Shown piece by piece: positions 58,609 through 64,000 of a stretch of 64,000 nucleotides of DNA. How positions within the stretch are numbered: the stretch's first letter is position 1; the number at the start of each line of letters is the position of its first letter. Source of the DNA: VAXT01 sp963728535 (GTDB lineage Bacteria; Actinomycetota; Thermoleophilia; Gaiellales; Gaiellaceae). Below the pieces are notes generated by a model that worked only from the letters and a program-made list of their open reading frames with translations, ran no database searches and had not been told where the DNA came from. The position numbers were made by a program, and so were the translations under genes. The DNA is taken from assembly GCA_963728535.1 (NCBI GenBank), contig CAVSKK010000001.1, forward strand, positions 992,001 through 1,056,000, read 5' to 3'.

Positions 58609-59271
58609 ATCAGCGGCATCGCTCCGTGCGCCCAAAAGGACCAGCTTCGGCTGCGACCGTCCGTCGTGGCATCTCTTGTCGCGCTCGTCGCCGCCGGGCT
58701 GTGCGTGCAAGCGCTCCCCGGGGCGGGGCTCGGCCGTGAACCCCGGATCCGCGCGATGCGACCCAAGGCCGACGCGCACGTCAGCGCGGCCAGCCGCACC
58801 CAGAACTTCGGTCGCGCCCACGAGCTGAAAGTCGACTCCTCGCCCACGCTCCGGACGTACGTCATGTTCGACGTCGACTTGAAAAAGGGTCACGGCAAGG
58901 TCAAGCAGGTGACTCTCCTGCTCTACAGCGAGACTCGCTCGAAGGCCGGATACCAGGTTCGCCTGGTTTCCGAGCGCTGGCGGGAACGCAAGATCACCTT
59001 CGCCAACGCGCCGCTCGCCTCGCGGGAGTTCGTGCGGTCCGGGCCGCTGCGGGCAAAGGCCTGGCACGCCGTCGACGTCACATCGCTCGTCTCCGACAAC
59101 CAGAAGCGCGTCGGCTTCGTACTGACGACGGTTTCCGCGAAGGGCGTCGAGCTCTCGAGCCGCGAGACCAAGGTGCACGGGCCTCGGCTAGTCGTCGAAC
59201 GCGAGGACGACGCGACGACCAGCTCGTCGACCACGACGACGACGGGCGGCGGCGAGACTCCGCAGCCCTAG
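58609..59271 (+). CDS. Secreted DNRLRE/CBM96-like domain protein
   Basis: Domain: ADAHVSAASRTQNFGRAHELKVDSSP, RTYVMFDVDLKKGHGKVKQVTLLLYSE, and WHAVDVTSLVSDNQKRVGFVLTT. The C-terminus is a Thr/Ser-rich tail (TTSSSTTTTT). A GTG at 58666 gives 201 residues, but a perfect SD (AAGGAGG, 58596-58602) points to an in-frame ATC at 58609. That would give a 220-residue protein with a better, Lys/Arg-bearing signal peptide. ATC is a rare start codon. Probably extracellular. Confidence 0.7.
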   Translation: MSGIAPCAQKDQLRLRPSVVASLVALVAAGLCVQALPGAGLGREPRIRAMRPKADAHVSAASRTQNFGRAHELKVDSSPTLRTYVMFDVDLKKGHGKVKQVTLLLYSETRSKAGYQVRLVSERWRERKITFANAPLASREFVRSGPLRAKAWHAVDVTSLVSDNQKRVGFVLTTVSAKGVELSSRETKVHGPRLVVEREDDATTSSSTTTTTGGGETPQP

Positions 59272-59666
59272 GAGGTCTGCTCGGAGCGAATGCTCCACTC
59301 CGCGAGGTCGCGGATGCTGACGATCCCGACGGCACGCTCGTTCTCGACCACGGGAAGGTGGCGGAAGCCGCCCTCGAGCATGATCTGAACGGCCTCGACG
59401 GGATCCGTCGACTCGGAGACGACCTGCGGGTCGGCCGTCATCCACTCCCGCACGCGGGCCTCGCTCGAATGAACCCTGCCGGCGACCGCGCGCGTGAGGT
59501 CGCGTTCGGTGACGATGCCGATCAGGCGGCCACCGTCCGAGACGACGATCGCACTGACTCCTTCGGCGACCATCTTCTCCGCAGCATGTCCGATCGTGTC
59601 AAAGGGCTCGATCGCGACTACGTCGCGTGACATGACTTCCCCGAGAGTGGCCATGTGGGCGAGCAT
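59268..59666 (-). CDS. Two-CBS-domain protein
   Basis: 132 residues from ATG 59666, with GAGG about 5 nt upstream. CBS1: MSRDVVAIEPFDTIGHAAEKM, GVSAIVVSDGGRLIGIVTERDL. CBS2: MTADPQVVSESTDPVEAVQIM, GFRHLPVVENERAVGIVSIRDL. Binds adenosyl ligands in known members; stand-alone. CTAG overlap with the convergent DNRLRE gene. Confidence 0.92.
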   Translation of the reverse strand: MLAHMATLGEVMSRDVVAIEPFDTIGHAAEKMVAEGVSAIVVSDGGRLIGIVTERDLTRAVAGRVHSSEARVREWMTADPQVVSESTDPVEAVQIMLEGGFRHLPVVENERAVGIVSIRDLAEWSIRSEQTS

Positions 59667-59695
59667 ATCCGCCTCGCAGCGGCCGCGCAGAGCGG

Positions 59696-60427
59696 TTACG
59701 ACTGAAAGGGAGGCGAGGGCGGGACGGGCGCGATGTCCGCCGCCACGTCGTCGCTGCGGTGCTCGAGTTGATGCTCCGGCTCGGGCGGTCGAATGGATGG
59801 CTGCTCCAGGAATTCGGCTTCGGCGACGTCCTCCGCTTCCCACTCTGCGAGTGAGTCCGCCTGGAGGGTCGCTCTGTGCTCGAGCTCGGCTGCCTCGACG
59901 GCTCGACGCTCGAAGGCTTGCCTCTCGGTTGCAGCGAGGTTCTCGGCCTCCCGGATGGCGGCTTCACGTACCAACAGGCTGCGCTCGCGCTCCGACAGCT
60001 CACCGTCCGAGTGGCGCAGCTCTTGCTCGCGGAGGTCGAAGGCTTCCAGCCGGCGCTTGATCTCGGCCTCGCGGCCCTCGAGCTCGCTGCGAAAAGCCTG
60101 CTCGTGCTCGGCAGTACGGATGCGCTCGACTTCGATCTGCTCGGTGATGCGCTCCTCGCGATCGCCGGCCTCGGCCCGTGCCTTGGCGAGGTCGCCCTCG
60201 AGCTCCTCGATCCGAGCCCGTGACTTCGCGATCACGATGTTGCGGTGCTCGAGCTTCTCGACCAGATCCTCGGTGAGGCGCTCGGCCTCCTCGGCCCGGG
60301 GGCTGTGTCCTTCGAGGTCGTGGAGGACATGGGCGAGCTCCTCGCGACGCTCGTCTGAGAGATCGTCGACGATGTCGGCCGTGTTGCGGACGACGTAGGA
60401 CTCGAGGCGGGTGCGGATCTTGGGCAT
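59696..60427 (-). CDS. Coiled-coil protein
   Basis: 243 residues from ATG 60427 (MPKIRTRLESYVVRNTADIV). Almost all alpha-helical: long heptad-like stretch about 40-190 (ERLTEDLVEKLEHRNIVIAKSR, DREERITEQIEVERIRT, EAEIKRRLEAFDLREQEL). Ends in a Pro/acidic tail (DIAPVPPSPPFQS). Role unknown, possibly structural or DivIVA-like. Confidence 0.75.
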   Translation of the reverse strand: MPKIRTRLESYVVRNTADIVDDLSDERREELAHVLHDLEGHSPRAEEAERLTEDLVEKLEHRNIVIAKSRARIEELEGDLAKARAEAGDREERITEQIEVERIRTAEHEQAFRSELEGREAEIKRRLEAFDLREQELRHSDGELSERERSLLVREAAIREAENLAATERQAFERRAVEAAELEHRATLQADSLAEWEAEDVAEAEFLEQPSIRPPEPEHQLEHRSDDVAADIAPVPPSPPFQS

Positions 60428-60489
60428 GGGCGGCGGCTCGCCCTCCACATCGGCCGCCGAGGCCGAGGCTTCATCCCCCTTTTAGAGGT

Positions 60490-62554
60490 TTAGCGACGTC
60501 CGACGACGAGCCTGACGCGCGTTCCTCGCGGGCGGACGGTGCCTCCCCGCGGGCTCTGGGCGATCACTCGGCCGACGAGCCGGGATCGAGCACGGCGGAT
60601 TCGACCCACGGCGCAGCGGGCGCGGCGGATCCTCGTGCGCGCAGGAGCGAGCCTCATCCCGATGACGCGCGGCACGCGGCAGCGCCGTATCGGGGGTGGC
60701 GGTGGCGGGGGTGGCGGCGGCGGCGGTGGCGGCGGCGGTGGTGGAGGTGGAGGCGGTGGTGGCGGTGGTGGTGGTGGTGGAGGCGGTGGCGGGGGTGGCG
60801 GGGGTGGTGGCGGGGGTGGTGGCGGTGAGGCGGAGGCGGCGGTGGCGGTGGCGGAGGCGGCGGTGGTGGTGGAGGCGGCGGTGGTGGTGGAGGCGGCGGT
60901 GGTGGTGGAGGCGGCGGTGGTGGTGGAGGTGGTGGTGGTGGAGGTGGAGGTGGTGGAGGTGGTGGCGGTGGTGGAGGTGGTGGCGGGCCGCTGATCGTGA
61001 AGGTGCCGGTCATGAAATCGGGGTGAGGGTCGCACTGATACGTGACAGGGTCGCCGCCGGTCGTGAAGTTGACGGTCCAGGTCTCGTGGCCCGTTCCCTC
61101 GATGTCCGTCGCGCAGTCGGTCTCCGGGACAGCATGAGACCGACGAGCCCAAGAGGAAGTCGTTGTCCGTGAGGTGGAAGTTGTGAACCGCCGAGTTGTC
61201 GTCGATCTCGAGCTTATAGGCGCCCTGCGGCAGGGACCCGCCGTCGAGCTCAGCGCCGTTTGGGTCGCGCATGTGGATCTCAGCGTTATCGTCGACGGTC
61301 CCGGTCAGCGTCGGCAGCGGGAACGCGTCAGGGCAGATGTCTCTGCGGCGGGTCGGTCGATCGAATGCGGAAGATGTTGTTGCCGCCGGCCTGCGCCACG
61401 AGATAGAGGTGGCCGCACGCGTCCTCGCCGAAGGAGATCGGGCACTGACCTCCGGTATCCCTTCTGACATGTCGTCCATCGCATCGGGGATCGCAGGGAT
61501 GTTCGAACGGATCGTGCTCCTGCGCAGAGGTCGACGTAGAGGTAGCGGCCCGCCCGTGCTCGACGATGTCCGGGTCACGGACGACGTAGCCGCCGTCGAT
61601 CGAGCAGCCAGCGCCGTGCGAGTACTCGAAGATCGGCGGGGTGTGATTCTCTGGCTCGGGACAGTTGCCGTTGTAGAGGTGCCGCCCCTCCATGCAGCTC
61701 CAGCCGAAGTTGACTCCTCGCCCCCACCCCACGTCGATCGGCCGCCAGTCGATCTCCTCCCACGCGCCCTGGCCCACGTCGCCGAGCACGAACGCGCCCG
61801 TGAGGCGGTCGAACGAGAAGCGCCACGGGTTGCGCACGCCGATACGACCAGATCTCCCCGTAGGCCGCGTCCCGATTCGCAAACGGGTTGTTGGCCGGGA
61901 TCGTGTACGCCAGGTTCCCATTCTGGCGCGGGTCGATGCGCAGGATCTTGCCGCGGCGGTCACCGAGGTTCTGACCGCTCCGGAACGGGTCGCCGCCGCC
62001 AGCCACCATCGCCGGTGCCCATGTAGAGCATCCCGTCGGGCCCGAACTGGAGCTGGCCGCCGTTGTGGTTCGAGTACTGCCCGGGTGCAGGATAGAGATG
62101 ACCTATCCGCCGCGTCTCGGATCGGCGATGTTCGGGTTGTCTCGTCACGCGAGGTACCTCGTCAACTGCCATCTCGCTCGTGCCGGCGAGTCCGTGTAGT
62201 AGACGTAGAAGCGGCGGCTCGTTGCGTAGTCGGGGGCGAAGGCCATCGAGAGCAGTCCGCGCTCGCCGCCGCACGAGATCAGTTCGTCGCGTCAGGAACG
62301 TCGTCGGCGGTCCGCCGTCGACCATGAGCTTGATGTCGGCGCTAGAATCGTTGCCGGACTGCTCGAACGACGAAGAGCCGGTCGGATGTCCCCCGGCGGC
62401 GCCGTCACGAACGTCGGCGACCGAGAAGTAGCGGAATGGGCTCCAGAGTGATGGTCTGCGGAGTCGACGACGCGCTGCTCTGCGCACCGAGTAGCGCAAG
62501 CGCGGCCAGCCCGATGACGAGCGCCGCGAGCCCTCCCCGAGTCCCCCTCCTCAC
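60490..62554 (-). pseudogene. Secreted sugar dehydrogenase - cupredoxin - polyproline - PASTA fusion, with many frameshifts
   Basis: GTG at 62554 (overlaps MFS stop, GTGA) starts a signal peptide (GLAALVIGLAALALLGAQS). Fragments then match a PQQ-type glucose/sorbosone dehydrogenase (SADIKLMVDGGPPTTFL; YSNHNGGQLQFGPDGMLYMG; DPFRSGQNLGDRRGKILRID; GAWEEIDWRPIDVGWG). A cupredoxin-like domain (HNFHLTDNDF; YQCDPHPDFMTG, Cys-x2-His-x3-Met) is followed by about 90 Pro-rich codons and a cationic PASTA (CRVPRVIGMRLAPARTR). At least six frame changes in 2 kb. Sequence quality is high on both sides, so indel errors are likely. Domains are readable; the exact frame is not. Confidence 0.75.
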
Positions 62555-63999
62555 CCCTCGAAGGATACGCCCCTCGGCGAAATAGGCAAAGCTCGATCCG
62601 ACCTACGAAGCCGCGTCACGAACAGGGCCAGCACGGCCCCGGCGAAGGCGGCTACGGCGCTCATCCAGAAGGCCGTCACAAATGCCCCTTCAGTAGGGAC
62701 ATCGGTGCCCGGAATCGTCTTGGCCGTCAGGATCGCGGCACCCAGCTGGCCGCCGATCACGCCGCCGATCGTCCGCATGACCGTGTTCACGCCCGTGCCG
62801 ACTCCGGTCTCGGTCGGCCGCACCGCATCGACGATCAGCTTCGCCATCGCCGCGAACGCGAAGGGCACGCCCGCACCGAGGACGAACATCCCGAGCACGA
62901 TGTGCCAGGGCCGCGAGTGCCAGACGGCGAGGATCGTGATCCCGCCCGAGGCCATGAGCATCCCGAGCGCGAGCGGCCACTTCGAGCCGTAACGCCTGCC
63001 GAGGATCCCGGCGAGCGGGCCCGAGAAGAACCCGCCCAGAGCCCCGGGCAGGAGGTAGAGCCCGGCCTGCGTCGAGGTCGCGCCGAACCCGTAATCCACC
63101 ATCGCCGCGACCGAAGCTGAAAGGCCCGTCGGCGTCTGCACGAAGTTCGGGATGAGGACGAACGAGCCGAACATCGCGAAGCCGGCGATCATCGCCGTCA
63201 GGTTCGTGAGCAGGACGGGACGGTGCGCGAGCATCCGCATGTCGACCATCGGCTCGGGAATGCGCAGCTCGACGAGCGCCCAGGCGATGAGAGCGATCGC
63301 CGCGCCGGCGAAGAGGCCCACGATCCGTCCCGACTGCCAGCCCCAGGCCTCACCCTCCGTCAGCGCGAGCAACAGGCAGACGAGGCCGACCGAGAGGAGC
63401 GCCGCGCCGGGGACGTCGACGCGCGACTTCGTCATGACCGGCGACTCGGGCACGAAGAAGTGGATGCAGACGGCCGCGATGCCGACGCCGAGCGCTCCGA
63501 CGACGAAGAGCCACCGCCACGACACATGGTCGACGATCAGCCCGGAGAGCACGAGTCCGAGCCCGCCGCCGACTGCGAAGACCGAAGAGACGATGCCGAC
63601 CGCGACCCCGACCTTCTCCGGCGGGAACTCGTCCTTGATGATCGCGAAGCTGAGCGGGAAGACCGCGCCACCGGTTCCCTGCACCATGCGGAAGGCGATC
63701 AGCACCCAGATGTTCGGCGCCGCGGCGGCACCGACACAGCCGACGAAGAAGATCCCCAGGCTGATCACGAGCAGCCGCTTCTTCCCGTACTGGTCGCCGA
63801 GCTTTCCGAGCAGCGGCGTCGCCACCGAGGCGGTGAGGAGGAAGCCGGTCAGGAGCCAGGTCGCCCACACGGTCGTCGTGTCCAATTCGCGCTGGAGCGC
63901 CGGGAGCGCCGGAATCACCATCGTCTGCTGCAGCGCAAAGGCGATGCCCGCGAGCGTCAGGATCGCGAGCGTGACGTTGTAGTGCTGCCGTTCTCTCAA
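62551..63999 (-). CDS. DHA2/EmrB-type MFS transporter (start possibly beyond window edge)
   Basis: 482 residues from a TTG at 63999, one base from the window end, so the true start may lie outside. Fourteen-helix drug:H+ antiporter pattern: ALQQTMVIPALPALQRELDTT, LGKLGDQYGKKRLLVISLG (loop 2-3), GGAVFPLSFAIIKDEFPPEKVG, FVLIPNFVQTPTGLSASVAAM. Substrate unknown; the following sugar dehydrogenase gene overlaps by 4 nt, but a functional link is not proven. Confidence 0.92.
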   Translation of the reverse strand: MRERQHYNVTLAILTLAGIAFALQQTMVIPALPALQRELDTTTVWATWLLTGFLLTASVATPLLGKLGDQYGKKRLLVISLGIFFVGCVGAAAAPNIWVLIAFRMVQGTGGAVFPLSFAIIKDEFPPEKVGVAVGIVSSVFAVGGGLGLVLSGLIVDHVSWRWLFVVGALGVGIAAVCIHFFVPESPVMTKSRVDVPGAALLSVGLVCLLLALTEGEAWGWQSGRIVGLFAGAAIALIAWALVELRIPEPMVDMRMLAHRPVLLTNLTAMIAGFAMFGSFVLIPNFVQTPTGLSASVAAMVDYGFGATSTQAGLYLLPGALGGFFSGPLAGILGRRYGSKWPLALGMLMASGGITILAVWHSRPWHIVLGMFVLGAGVPFAFAAMAKLIVDAVRPTETGVGTGVNTVMRTIGGVIGGQLGAAILTAKTIPGTDVPTEGAFVTAFWMSAVAAFAGAVLALFVTRLRRSDRALPISPRGVSFEG

Positions 64000-64000
64000 G

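Noticed and set aside
1..64000. tRNA, rRNA, tmRNA or CRISPR genes
   Set aside because: No cloverleaf-like or conserved rRNA segment or regular repeat-spacer pattern was noticed in the intergenic gaps by eye.

Overview
The window is a compact, very GC-rich bacterial chromosome segment, almost certainly from an actinobacterium. My best guess is the Thermoleophilia (Gaiellales/Solirubrobacterales) lineage; this is an inference. It rests on frequent GTG/TTG starts, Arg-rich and Ala-rich proteins, a TrpB2-type enzyme, an ArgR repressor, a DUF4235 / holin-like / DUF3618 / YihY membrane cluster, and the core order thrS - infC-rpmI-rplT - trmH - pheST - argR. No rRNA, tRNA, CRISPR array, insertion sequence or phage was found.

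Layout. 1-12.6 kb: the 3' end of a Dyp-type peroxidase, secreted or membrane proteins (a 954-aa BNR/sortilin-like repeat protein, a ScyD/E-like beta-propeller with a polyproline rod and PASTA domain, a TrhA/hemolysin III protein), an endonuclease I, a formyltransferase, TrpB2 and a NERD/DUF3800 divergent pair. 12.6-29.4 kb: an accessory stretch with four type II toxin-antitoxin pairs, a RecB-like nuclease/helicase broken by frameshifts, a cyclase-ATPase signalling protein, an aminotransferase, a QueF + YhhQ queuosine-precursor pair, an AlkZ-like protein, an MFS transporter, an SNase and a flippase-like protein. 29.6-32.9 kb: two tandem ECF sigma factors, each fused to its own zinc anti-sigma domain; one also carries a membrane segment and a proline-rich tail. 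33.0-39.2 kb: a pyruvate (2-oxoacid) dehydrogenase operon pdhA-pdhB-pdhC-VOC-GNAT-APH-lpdA. 39.2-44.5 kb: argR and an envelope gene cluster, then cupredoxin-like secreted proteins. 44.4-57 kb: pheST, tandem SAM methyltransferases, MOSC, cupin, trmH, rplT-rpmI-infC with a leader attenuator, and thrS. 57.2-64 kb: an XRE-TPR regulator, secreted DNRLRE and CBS proteins, a coiled-coil protein, and an MFS exporter overlapping a secreted sugar dehydrogenase-cupredoxin-polyproline-PASTA fusion.

How the genes work together. The PDH genes form one translationally coupled operon. The antitoxin genes carry short perfect or near-perfect inverted repeats at their starts, as expected for autoregulation. Convergent neighbours are packed unusually tightly: nine pairs overlap by exactly the 4 bp of a shared stop quartet. 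Several secreted proteins share modules (polyproline + cationic PASTA; cupredoxin-like domains).

Caveat. At least six otherwise intact genes have single or multiple frameshifts, with good protein sequence on both sides of each. This looks more like indel errors in the assembly than gene decay, so reading frames near those points should be treated with care.
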